A stretch of DNA of 23,914 bases from JBMTVN01 sp046047235 (GTDB taxonomy: Bacteria; Verrucomicrobiota; Verrucomicrobiia; Limisphaerales; JAHDYP01), in the NCBI GenBank assembly GCA_046047235.1, contig JBJOII010000059.1, positions 1 to 23,914 of the forward strand, read 5' to 3'. Shown piece after piece: positions 15,070-22,273 of this stretch. The notes beneath the pieces are model-generated. The model was given only the letters and a program-made list of their open reading frames with translations, was not told the origin of the DNA and did not search any database. Each line of letters opens with the position of its first letter. Positions within the stretch are counted from its first letter, which is position 1. The position numbers and the translations under genes were made by a program.

Positions 15070-15780
15070 ATGAGAATCTATTCTGTTAATGCTGCTTTGC
15101 TGTTGGGTCTGGCTTCGATGACTGCTGCGAGTGCGGCGGATATTGTTGGCAAGGTGAGCTTGAAGGGGAGTCCCAGCAAGGAGGTTGCGGTGAACATGGC
15201 GGCGGATCCGAAGTGTGGGGCGATGCACACGGAGCCGGTGTTGACACGGTTTTATGTGGTTGCTCCGGACGGGGGTTTGGGTGACGTGATTGTGTATATC
15301 AAGAGTGGTTTGGAGCAGAAAGAGTGGCCGGCTCCGACGAAGTCACTGTTGTTGGATCAGAAGGGCTGTGAGTATGCGCCCTATGTGACTGCGGTTCAGG
15401 TGGGGCAGACCATTGACATTCGGAATTCGGACCCGACGCTGCACAACGTTCATGCGACTCCGACTGTGAACAAGGAGTTCAACTTTGCTCAGCCTGTTCA
15501 GGGGATGGTGACGAAGAAGAGCTTTGACAAGGCGGAAGTACCGGTGCGGTTCAAGTGTGATGTGCATCCCTGGATGTTCGCTTATGTGGGGGTGTTTGAT
15601 CATCCGTTCTTTGCGGTTACTGACGAGAAGGGCAACTTCAAGATCAGTGGCGTGCCGGACGGCAAGTACACATTGATGGCCTACCATCGGAAGACACACA
15701 ACAAGGAAGAGGGTGTTGCTCAAGAGATCACCGTGTCGGGCGGTGAGGTGAAGGCAGATTTCACTGTTGAATTAAAGTAG
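15070..15780 (+). CDS. Periplasmic cupredoxin-like protein at the head of the oxidase cluster
   Basis: 236 residues from ATG 15070, with AGGA at 15055-15058. The signal peptide is MRIYSVNAALLLGLASMTAASA, cut near ASA|AD. The core looks like a plastocyanin-type domain: DPTLHNVH (H125, H128) and KCDVHPWM (C163, H166, M169) supply the His-Cys-His-Met set of a type 1 copper site. Two further cysteines, C49 (DPKCGAMH) and C100 (QKGCEYAPYV), could form a disulfide or hold metal. The tail (GNFKISGVPDGKYTLMAYH) resembles a carboxypeptidase-regulatory-like beta sandwich. It probably carries electrons or copper to the oxidase encoded downstream, which has no fused cytochrome c; this is inference from position. 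A hairpin at 15815-15840 separates it from ctaA. Fold confidence is high, role moderate. Confidence 0.8.
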   Translation: MRIYSVNAALLLGLASMTAASAADIVGKVSLKGSPSKEVAVNMAADPKCGAMHTEPVLTRFYVVAPDGGLGDVIVYIKSGLEQKEWPAPTKSLLLDQKGCEYAPYVTAVQVGQTIDIRNSDPTLHNVHATPTVNKEFNFAQPVQGMVTKKSFDKAEVPVRFKCDVHPWMFAYVGVFDHPFFAVTDEKGNFKISGVPDGKYTLMAYHRKTHNKEEGVAQEITVSGGEVKADFTVELK

Positions 15781-15814
15781 GCGCGCTGGCCGACAGCAAG
15801 TATTGCGGTATGAT

Positions 15815-15840
15815 ACCCGGAGCCTGTATGGGCTCCGGGT
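15815..15840 (+). terminator. Stem-loop between the cupredoxin gene and ctaA (partial terminator or processing site)
   Basis: ACCCGGAGCC (15815-15824) pairs with GGCTCCGGGT (15831-15840) in a perfect 10-bp stem with the loop TGTATG. No T-run follows directly; the next AT-rich stretch (AATTTTTAG) is about 20 bases on. It may reduce read-through or stabilise the upstream mRNA, so the cupredoxin protein is made in excess over ctaA. Confidence 0.5.
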
Positions 15841-15872
15841 TCACCGTGAGAGGGTGAGGTAATTTTTAGAAA

Positions 15873-17096
15873 ATGAACGAAGCTAGAATTCAGTCCATCA
15901 GGTTTGCTCATGCCTTGTTGACGGCTGTTTCGATGCTGGCGCTGATTTGTCTGGGAGGGTTGGTGACCAGTCATGGTGTTGGCATGGCGGTGCCGGATTG
16001 GCCGAACACCTATGGCTACAACATGTTTTTCTTTCCGATTTCGCAGTGGGTTGGGGGAATTTTTTATGAGCATACGCATCGGTTGCTGGGTTCTTGGGTA
16101 GGGTTGTTGGTTTTGGTGCAGATGATTTGGCTTCAGGGGGCGCCGGCGAGGAGGTGGTTGAGGGGCGTTGGTTTATTCATTGCTTTGGCTTCGTTTGTTG
16201 GGGTGTTGATGGCACCTGCGCAGGGGGATTGGGGTTGGATGGGGGTGATAACCGGCGTTGTGGGTTTTGGGGTTTCGTGGGTATGGCCGCGTTGTAAACC
16301 GGCGTCGAGGGTGTTGCGTTTGCTTGGGGTGGTTCTTTTGGTTGGGGTGATCTTGCAGGGGGTTCTTGGGGGGTTGCGGGTAGTCTTGATGCGGGATGGG
16401 TTGGGGGTTTTTCACGGCACACTGGGGCAAATGCTGCTGTTTTTGTCGTGCGCGATTGCCTTGATGCAGAGCGGTTGGTGGTTGGCGACACGGGAGGCGT
16501 GGGATGCTCGGCCTGCGAGCGGGAGCGTTGGATATCGGGGTTTGGTGTTGGCTACGGCGGTTGCCATCTTTTTTCAGTTGATTTTGGGTGCCTCGATGAG
16601 GCATCGACACAGCGGTCTTGCGGTTCCTGATTTCCCGTTAGCTTACGGGCGGTTGTGGCCGGCGACGGATGCCGAGGCTTTGGCGAGGTATAATCGTGAG
16701 CGGCCTGAGTTGCGTGCGGTGAACATGTTGGAGGCTGCGGACATTCACCTTCACATGACCCACCGGCTGGCTGGGTGTGGGATTGTGGTGTTGTTGACTT
16801 GGGTGGCGGTTAGGACCCGGCGGGTTTTAGGTGGGGGGCATATATTGAGTCGGGGCACGATATTGTGGGCTGCGATGGGTTATGTGCAGGTGTTACTGGG
16901 GGCGATCACTGTTTGGAGCAACAAATCGGCGGACTTGACTACGGTTCATGTGGCTGTGGGGTGCATGTTGTTAGTGGTTGGGTGGTTATTGGTGGTGTTG
17001 GCTTGGAGAAGGGGTGAGGTGGTTCGGGGTATTGCTGCCGGGGGGGGTGCCGGTGTTCCGGTTTGTCTGGCTGAGGCGGGTGTTTTGACGAGATGA
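15873..17096 (+). CDS. ctaA: Heme A synthase (COX15/CtaA)
   Basis: 407 residues from ATG 15873. It oxidises the C8 methyl of heme O to the formyl group of heme A in the membrane, supplying the aa3 oxidase. About eight hydrophobic helices are visible. The heme and catalytic residues of the family are present: EHTHR (E66, H67, H69), VFHGTLGQ (H181), HLHMTHRLAG (H293, H295, H297) and DLTTVHVAVG (H359). The two halves repeat each other: AVPDWPNTYG near residue 39 and AVPDFPLAYG near residue 250, as expected for this internally duplicated family. The external cysteine pair of the Bacillus type is not seen in the first loop. The stop overlaps the start of ctaB in ATGA, so the two are translationally coupled. 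The nearest GAGG lies 13 bases before the start, an unusually long spacing. Confidence 0.95.
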   Translation: MNEARIQSIRFAHALLTAVSMLALICLGGLVTSHGVGMAVPDWPNTYGYNMFFFPISQWVGGIFYEHTHRLLGSWVGLLVLVQMIWLQGAPARRWLRGVGLFIALASFVGVLMAPAQGDWGWMGVITGVVGFGVSWVWPRCKPASRVLRLLGVVLLVGVILQGVLGGLRVVLMRDGLGVFHGTLGQMLLFLSCAIALMQSGWWLATREAWDARPASGSVGYRGLVLATAVAIFFQLILGASMRHRHSGLAVPDFPLAYGRLWPATDAEALARYNRERPELRAVNMLEAADIHLHMTHRLAGCGIVVLLTWVAVRTRRVLGGGHILSRGTILWAAMGYVQVLLGAITVWSNKSADLTTVHVAVGCMLLVVGWLLVVLAWRRGEVVRGIAAGGGAGVPVCLAEAGVLTR

Positions 17097-17992
17097 AAGC
17101 GACAGTGAGTTCAGTTTCAGCGGATGCGGTTGTAGAGCGGGGTGTGGTTGGGGTGTTTCTTGAGTTGATCAAGGCGCGTCTCACTTTGCTGGTTTTGATT
17201 ACGACGGCGGTGGGTTTTTATGTTGGGAGCGAGGGTGTGCCGCGGTGGGTTTTGTTTTTGAATGCCCTGCTGGGGACTGGGGCGGTGGCTGCTGCGGCGT
17301 CGATGCTGAACCAATGGATGGAGCGGGATGCGGATGCATTGATGGTGCGCACGCAGGACCGGCCGTTACCCGCTGGGCGTGTGCGGCCTGAGACGGTTTT
17401 ATGGTGTGGTGTAGCGGGGGCGTTGGCTGGGTTGGGATATTTGTGGTGGATGGTGAACGGGATGACGGCCTTGCTGGGGGCGACTACATTGCTGACGTAT
17501 GTGATGGTGTATACGCCTCTGAAGCGCCTGACGCACTGGAACACGTGGGTTGGGGCCATACCCGGGGCATTGCCGCCTGTGATGGGGTGGACGGCCGTTC
17601 GTGGTGAGCTGGGGATTGAGGCTTGGAGTTTGTTTGGGTTGCTGGCGGTTTGGCAGATTCCCCATTTTTTGGCGATTGCCTGGATGTATAGGGGGGATTA
17701 CGAGCGGGGAGGGTTTAAGATGTTGCCGGGTGTGGATGCGGGGGGAGTTCGCACGGCCTTTCAGTCGGTGGCTTGTTGTGTGGGGTTACTGGCTGTGAGT
17801 GTTGTGCCCTATTGGCTGGGTTTGGTGAATGTGTTTTATGCTGTTGGCGCCCTGATTGCCGGTCTGTTGTTTTTGTGGAGGGCAGTGGAGTTTCGTGCGG
17901 GGAAGGATGCCTTGAGTGCCCGGCGTTTGTTTTTGGTTTCGATTTTATATCTCCCCTTGGTGCTGGGGTTAATGGTTATCACCAAGAATTAG
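17093..17992 (+). CDS. ctaB: Protoheme IX farnesyltransferase, heme O synthase (COX10/CtaB)
   Basis: 299 residues from ATG 17093, overlapping the ctaA stop by four bases (ATGA). It adds a farnesyl group from farnesyl diphosphate to heme B, giving heme O, the substrate of CtaA. It is an integral membrane UbiA-superfamily prenyltransferase with about nine helices. The prenyl-diphosphate/Mg motif NQWMERDADALMVRTQDR begins at N73, with acidic residues E77 and D81 at the +4 and +8 positions. A second loop reads YTPLKRLTHWNTWVGAIPG, and further on WQIPHFLAIAWMYRGDY is typical of COX10. Length is normal. An 88-base gap with a promoter-like element separates it from ctaD. Confidence 0.95.
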   Translation: MKATVSSVSADAVVERGVVGVFLELIKARLTLLVLITTAVGFYVGSEGVPRWVLFLNALLGTGAVAAAASMLNQWMERDADALMVRTQDRPLPAGRVRPETVLWCGVAGALAGLGYLWWMVNGMTALLGATTLLTYVMVYTPLKRLTHWNTWVGAIPGALPPVMGWTAVRGELGIEAWSLFGLLAVWQIPHFLAIAWMYRGDYERGGFKMLPGVDAGGVRTAFQSVACCVGLLAVSVVPYWLGLVNVFYAVGALIAGLLFLWRAVEFRAGKDALSARRLFLVSILYLPLVLGLMVITKN

Positions 17993-18011
17993 GCTTTAAC
18001 CGGCTTGAAGA

Positions 18012-18045
18012 TTGACACTCCTAATCACGAATGAATAGTTTGCGC
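18012..18045 (+). promoter_or_regulatory. Candidate promoter in front of ctaD
   Basis: TTGACA (18012-18017), a 16-base spacer and AATAGT (18034-18039, four of six -10 matches) lie in a locally AT-rich 88-base gap. GTTTGCGC follows at 18038-18045. This would let the structural subunits be transcribed independently of the heme synthesis genes. Confidence 0.4.
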
Positions 18046-18080
18046 GCTTCGTTTAACGGATTGAAGGGAAGGAAGAGACT

Positions 18081-19955
18081 ATGCAGGTAGCTGACGCGAC
18101 CGCCAGTATGGGTCATGCACACGGCCACGATCATGCTGCTCACGGAGAGCAGAGTTTTCTGCGCCAATACATTTTTTCCACCGACCACAAGGTTGTGGGG
18201 ATTCAGTATGGCGTGACGGCTTTGTTGTTTCTGTTCTTGGGTTTCAGTCTGATGGCTTTGATGCGCTGGCAGCTGGCGTATCCGGGGCAGTCGATTCCGA
18301 TTGTTGGCGAGCTCCTTTACAAGATTCTTGGGGGTGAGGTTGTGGGGACGGACGCGCAGGGTCGGGTTGGCTTGATGTTGCCTGATCTCTACAACTCCTT
18401 TGGTGCGATGCACGGCACCATTATGGTGTTTTTGGCGGTGGTGCCTTTGCTGGCGGGGATGGTGGGCAATTATGTGATTCCGATTCAGGTTGGTGCGCCG
18501 GACATGGCGTTTCCAAAGCTGAACATGGCCAGTTATCACTGTTACTTCCTTGGCGGCGTGGTGATGCTGGCCAGTTTCTTCATTCCCGGGGGTGCGGCCA
18601 AATCGGGTTGGACTTCGTATTCTCCGCTGGCTTCTGTGGCTGACATGGCCAACCGGTTTGACGGCCAGACGTTCTGGCTGATTGGCATGGTTTTATTAAT
18701 TACCAGTTCTTTGCTGGGGTCGGTTAATTTGATTGTGACGATTGTGCAGTTGCGTCCGAAAGGCATGACATGGATGCGCCTGCCGTTTCTGACATGGGCT
18801 TTGTTTGTTACATCGTTTTTGTTGCTGCTGGCATTTCCTCCTTTGGAAGCTGCGGGTGTGCTGCAGTTGATGGACAACCTGTTTGACTCGAGCTTTTTCC
18901 TGCCGTCGGGGTTGGTAGTGGGTGGTCAGATGCTGGAGGGGCGTGGGGGAGGCAGTCCTTTGTTGTGGCAGCATCTCTTTTGGTTTTTGGCTCACCCTGA
19001 GGTGTATGTGTTGATTTTGCCCGCGATGGGGATTGTTGCGGACATTATTGCGAACAACACGCGCAAGCCTTTGTGGGGTTACAAGCTGATGGTTTACTCT
19101 GCCCTGACGATGGGTTTCATTTCCTTCATTGTGTGGGCTCACCACATGTATTTGACGGGGATGGGCACGAAGATTTCCTCCTTCTTTCAGACCACGACCA
19201 TCATGATTTCGGTGCCTTCGGTGATATTGCTGACTTGTTTGTTGATGTCGTTGGGGGGGGGCAGCATTCGGTTCAACACGCCGATGCTTTTTGCGCTGGC
19301 GTTTCTGCCGATGTTTGGGATTGGGGGGTTGACGGGGCTGCCGTTAGGATTCAGTTCAACGGACATTCAGTTGCACGACACGTATTACGTGATCGGGCAT
19401 TTTCATTACGTGGTTGCCCCGGGGACGATTTTTGCGATTTTTGCGGGCATCTACTATTGGTTCCCCAAGGCGACGGGGAGGATGATGAATGAGTTTTGGG
19501 GGAAGGTTCATTTCTGGCTTTCGCTTATTTTCATGAACCTGATTTTCATGCCGATGTTTATTCAGGGTTTGGCTGGCATGCACCGCCGCATGTATGACGG
19601 TGGGGTGACCTATGCGGGGACCAACGATCCGCTGGAGGGCATTGTTGGTTTGTCCCAGCTGAGCATTGACCTCAACAAGGGGATTTCGCATGCGGCCTGG
19701 ATGTTGGGTGTTTCGCAGATCCCATTTATCATCAACTTTTTCGTGAGCATTACCAGGGGTAGCAAGGTGACATCGGACAATCCTTGGGGCGCTACGACTC
19801 TGGAGTGGCAGACTCCGACGCCGCCGCCGCACGGGAATTTTGTGGGCGAGCTCAGGGTTTATCGTGGGCCGTACGAGTATACACCTGATGGTAGTGACCG
19901 TGATTTTCTTCCCCAGAACGAGCCGCCGCGTGGTGCGAAGGTGAAAGGGGCATAA
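18081..19955 (+). CDS. ctaD: Cytochrome c oxidase subunit I, aa3 type with altered K-channel
   Basis: 624 residues from ATG 18081, with AAGGAAG upstream. This catalytic subunit reduces O2 to water at heme a3-CuB and pumps protons. All metal ligands are visible: H111 (AMHGTIM) and H442 for heme a, H440 (GHFHYV) for heme a3, and H305 (HPEVY), H354 and H355 (AHHM) for CuB. The cross-linked Tyr is Y309. The D-channel entry Asp is D141 (GAPDMAF), N148 is kept, and the inner Glu is E307, as in A1-type enzymes. The K-channel lysine is missing: where A1 enzymes read PTG[IV]K, this reads PSVIL, with L383 in the Lys position. The N-terminus is His-rich (GHAHGHDHAAHGE). A longer first external loop precedes HGTIM. 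ctaE follows after five bases. Confidence 0.97.
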   Translation: MQVADATASMGHAHGHDHAAHGEQSFLRQYIFSTDHKVVGIQYGVTALLFLFLGFSLMALMRWQLAYPGQSIPIVGELLYKILGGEVVGTDAQGRVGLMLPDLYNSFGAMHGTIMVFLAVVPLLAGMVGNYVIPIQVGAPDMAFPKLNMASYHCYFLGGVVMLASFFIPGGAAKSGWTSYSPLASVADMANRFDGQTFWLIGMVLLITSSLLGSVNLIVTIVQLRPKGMTWMRLPFLTWALFVTSFLLLLAFPPLEAAGVLQLMDNLFDSSFFLPSGLVVGGQMLEGRGGGSPLLWQHLFWFLAHPEVYVLILPAMGIVADIIANNTRKPLWGYKLMVYSALTMGFISFIVWAHHMYLTGMGTKISSFFQTTTIMISVPSVILLTCLLMSLGGGSIRFNTPMLFALAFLPMFGIGGLTGLPLGFSSTDIQLHDTYYVIGHFHYVVAPGTIFAIFAGIYYWFPKATGRMMNEFWGKVHFWLSLIFMNLIFMPMFIQGLAGMHRRMYDGGVTYAGTNDPLEGIVGLSQLSIDLNKGISHAAWMLGVSQIPFIINFFVSITRGSKVTSDNPWGATTLEWQTPTPPPHGNFVGELRVYRGPYEYTPDGSDRDFLPQNEPPRGAKVKGA

Positions 19956-19960
19956 CGAGC

Positions 19961-20554
19961 ATGGATATTCCGTACACAGTTGAGGCCCGGAAAGACACCG
20001 GGATGTATAATGCCAAGCTTGGCATGTGGCTCTTTCTGGCATCGGAGGTGATGCTGTTTGGGGCTTTGTTTTCGTCTTACATCCTGTTGCGGGTGGGGCA
20101 TCCCAACTGGCTTTATGGGGCGGACAAGCACCTGAGCATTCCGATGGGGACCTTTAACACGCTGGTGCTGATCAGTTCCGGGATTACGATCATGTTGGCG
20201 TGGGCTTCGTTGAAGCTGAAGGATTTCGGGAAGTATAAACTTTGGATGGGGCTGACTATTGCTCTGGGTATTTTGTTTATGGGGGTGAAGAGCATGGAGT
20301 ATGCGGCGAAGTTTCAGCACGGTTTTCTGCCGAGCACCCATACTTTTTTCGCCATCTACTTTGCGCTGACTGCATTGCATGCGTTGCACATTGTGGGTGG
20401 GATTATTGTTAACATCTATCTATGGGGGCCTGGAGCGCGAATGTGGGAGACGGATCCGGAGCGTTATACGAACCGGGTTGAGGTGAGTGGTCTCTTCTGG
20501 CATTTCGTTGACTTGGTCTGGATGTTTTTGTTCCCCGTGCTTTATTTGCTTTGA
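19961..20554 (+). CDS. ctaE: Cytochrome c oxidase subunit III
   Basis: 197 residues from ATG 19961, five bases after ctaD. It is the short five-helix bacterial form, lacking the first two helices of the mitochondrial type. Motifs are LGMWLFLASEVMLFG with the conserved helix Glu at residue 29, HTFFAIYFALTALHALHI, and the C-terminal signature FWHFVDLVWMFLF (179-191). Subunit III stabilises subunit I and supports proton uptake into the D-channel. A conserved-type acidic loop (WETDPERY) precedes the last helix. The spacing implies translation coupled to ctaD. Confidence 0.96.
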   Translation: MDIPYTVEARKDTGMYNAKLGMWLFLASEVMLFGALFSSYILLRVGHPNWLYGADKHLSIPMGTFNTLVLISSGITIMLAWASLKLKDFGKYKLWMGLTIALGILFMGVKSMEYAAKFQHGFLPSTHTFFAIYFALTALHALHIVGGIIVNIYLWGPGARMWETDPERYTNRVEVSGLFWHFVDLVWMFLFPVLYLL

Positions 20555-20561
20555 TTGAGAC

Positions 20562-20927
20562 ATGGACACGAGCAGCGCAGCGGATATCAGGAAGATGGTT
20601 CAGAGCCATCTGAAATTATTCTGGGTGTTATTGGTGGTTGTGGGGGCCAATGTATTGGCGACCTTTCTACCATTTGACGGTCCTTTGAAGATAGGCCTGC
20701 AGGTGGGTTTGGCCCTGGCGGGAGGTGCGTTGGTGCTATTGTTCTACATGCACTTTTTGTCCGAGACGATGTCCACCTACATGTTGTTGTTCTGCACCTT
20801 CTTTCTCTTTGCGGCGATGATGGCTTTGATCCTGGTGGCGCGGAGCAGTCATCCGGACGAGACGAAGTTTTTTATGCATAAGGTGCACGCGCCAGCGGCA
20901 CATGGAGGAGGGCACGATGTCCATTAG
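20562..20927 (+). CDS. ctaF: Cytochrome c oxidase subunit IV (prokaryotic, CtaF/CoxD type)
   Basis: 121 residues from ATG 20562, seven bases after ctaE. Three hydrophobic helices are seen at about 18-38, 42-62 and 71-92. The second ends in LVLLFYMHFL, the typical signature of small caa3/aa3 subunit IV proteins. The soluble tail is His-rich (HKVHAPAAHGGGHDVH), mirroring the His-rich N-terminus of CtaD. Its role is structural or assembly-related. The last 11 bases overlap the next small gene. Confidence 0.85.
   Translation: MDTSSAADIRKMVQSHLKLFWVLLVVVGANVLATFLPFDGPLKIGLQVGLALAGGALVLLFYMHFLSETMSTYMLLFCTFFLFAAMMALILVARSSHPDETKFFMHKVHAPAAHGGGHDVH
20904..20908 (+). promoter_or_regulatory. Shine-Dalgarno inside the end of ctaF
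   Basis: GGAGG at 20904-20908, 8 bases before ATG 20917, fixes the start of the small overlapping membrane protein. The earlier in-frame ATG 20902 lies at the Shine-Dalgarno itself and is not credible. Confidence 0.75.
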
Positions 20928-21120
20928 GTTCCTGCACATTATCTTTGTTATATCCTCCATACTGCTTTCGTTGGGGTTGGGGGTAGGTTTGTTGATGATG
21001 TATGGCCGTGAGGGTGGGGGCATGCTGTTGGCGATGGGCTTGGGATGGTTGGTTCTGGGTGTATCGCTGATGGTTTACGGCAAGGCAGTGGTGCGGAAAC
21101 TCCGGACTTTGGCGCGCTGA
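20917..21120 (+). CDS. Small two-helix membrane protein in the oxidase operon
   Basis: 67 residues, MSIRFLHIIFVISSILLSLG at the N-terminus. Two hydrophobic helices at about 5-28 and 36-55 are joined by a short loop (YGREGGG), with a basic tail (KAVVRKLRTLAR) that should stay in the cytoplasm. I recognise no family. The start overlaps ctaF and the stop overlaps the next start in TGATG, so it is translationally locked into the oxidase cluster. It could be an accessory subunit or assembly factor; that is inference from position. Confidence 0.75.
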   Translation: MSIRFLHIIFVISSILLSLGLGVGLLMMYGREGGGMLLAMGLGWLVLGVSLMVYGKAVVRKLRTLAR

Positions 21121-21398
21121 TGGATTTTAGAGCTTTCAGGCTGGTGAGGTGCTGGTTTTGGGCTGCTTTGCTGTTGTTGTTTATTGGTTGCGGCAGCCGC
21201 CTGCAGGCATGTGCAACGTGTTTTGGTGAGTCCGACTCGAAGATGGCGGAGGGGATGAATATGGGCATTGTGGCTCTGCTGGTTGTGGTAGCGGGAGTGT
21301 TGGGTGGTTTTCTGACGGCTGGGATTGTGTTGGTTCGGAGGGCGCGCTTGAGTGAGGCTGAAGAGGCTGAGCGTGATGGGGTGGTGGAGAAGATTTAG
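21120..21398 (+). CDS. Small membrane protein with a CATCFG motif in the oxidase operon
   Basis: 92 residues from ATG 21120, overlapping the previous stop by one base. An N-terminal signal-like helix (about 11-24) is followed by a likely cut at LQA|CATC, or by lipidation at C24 if the weak LFIGC box is used. The mature start carries C31-A-T-C34 and then FGESDSKMAEGMNMG, with a second helix at about 49-72 and an acidic tail. The CxxC plus nearby Met residues could bind copper or act as a thiol pair on the outer face. From memory, similar CxxCFG proteins occur in other cox loci of this broad group, but I know of no experimental function. It sits directly before ctaC, 23 bases upstream, which suggests a role in CuA assembly. 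Confidence 0.75.
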   Translation: MDFRAFRLVRCWFWAALLLLFIGCGSRLQACATCFGESDSKMAEGMNMGIVALLVVVAGVLGGFLTAGIVLVRRARLSEAEEAERDGVVEKI

Positions 21399-21421
21399 GA
21401 ACAGGTTAAAGGATTGGAGCG

Positions 21422-22219
21422 ATGGAAAGTTTTTTGAATTGGTTTCAGACGACCGTATTGCAGTTACCGGTGCTTGCATCGGAGCATGGGCATCGGATCG
21501 ACAATCTGCTGACCTATATTCACTGGCTGATGTTTGCGTTGTTCATCGGCTGGTTCGCGTATTTTGCCTATGCGCTGTATCGGTTTAGTGACACGCGTCA
21601 GAGGCGGGCGAACCGTGTTGGTGCCCAGACCCATGTAACGAGTTGGCTGGAGGGCGGCGTAGTCTTGTTCGAGGCGGTATTGCTGATTGGGTTTTCCATT
21701 CCTCTCTGGGCGGCGATGGTGAACAAGCCGCCGACTGAGACGGATGCGACGGTGATTCATGTTATTGGGCGCCAGTTTAACTGGGTGGCGCACTATGGTG
21801 GTCAGGACGGCATTTTGGGCAGCCAGAAACCTGAGTTGACCACTGCTTCTGATCCTTTTGGGGTGGATCGTTCCGGGGATACTGATGCCTTGGACGACAT
21901 TGTGGTTCAGGGGACGATTGTGGTGCCGGTGGGTCGGCCTGTGGTCACGCACATCACCTCATTGGACGTGATTCACAGCTTTGCCATTCCGTCGATGCGG
22001 ATTTGTCAGGATGCGATTCCCGGCATGAGCATTCCGACCCGGTTTACCCCTACGGTGGAGGGTGAGTACAAGATCACGTGTGCGCAGCTCTGTGGGAACT
22101 CTCATTATGGCATGTTTGGGGTGTTGAAGGTTGTTTCTGAGGCGGAGTATGCCAAGTGGGTATTGGATCAATCGGACAAGGCACGTTCTGCTGCCGGTGC
22201 TCCTGTCAGCTACGAGTAA
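21422..22219 (+). CDS. ctaC: Cytochrome c oxidase subunit II
   Basis: 265 residues from ATG 21422, with AAAGGA upstream. Two transmembrane helices (about 32-54 and 79-99) anchor a periplasmic cupredoxin domain. The CuA site is complete: H185 (VIHSFAIP), C220, C224, H228 and M231 in ITCAQLCGNSHYGM. The usual Glu between the cysteines, which binds through its backbone, is Gln222. The aromatic block is GRQFNW (116-121) instead of the usual GxQWxW, so the normal electron-entry Trp is Phe119. There is no CXXCH, so no cytochrome c is fused, unlike caa3 enzymes. The insertion GGQDGILGSQKPELTTASD lies between the aromatic block and the next strand. The gene follows ctaD, ctaE and ctaF rather than preceding ctaD as in the common CDEF order. 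Confidence 0.95.
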   Translation: MESFLNWFQTTVLQLPVLASEHGHRIDNLLTYIHWLMFALFIGWFAYFAYALYRFSDTRQRRANRVGAQTHVTSWLEGGVVLFEAVLLIGFSIPLWAAMVNKPPTETDATVIHVIGRQFNWVAHYGGQDGILGSQKPELTTASDPFGVDRSGDTDALDDIVVQGTIVVPVGRPVVTHITSLDVIHSFAIPSMRICQDAIPGMSIPTRFTPTVEGEYKITCAQLCGNSHYGMFGVLKVVSEAEYAKWVLDQSDKARSAAGAPVSYE

Positions 22220-22273
22220 GTTGCGGGCGAGTTGCGGGTTGCGGAGTGAGCAGCTCGGGTTAGATTCGGGTTT

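Noticed and set aside
22220..22273. GTTGCGGG repeats between ctaC and sco as a regulatory repeat
   Set aside because: Two or three short, imperfect copies in G-rich DNA, expected from base composition.
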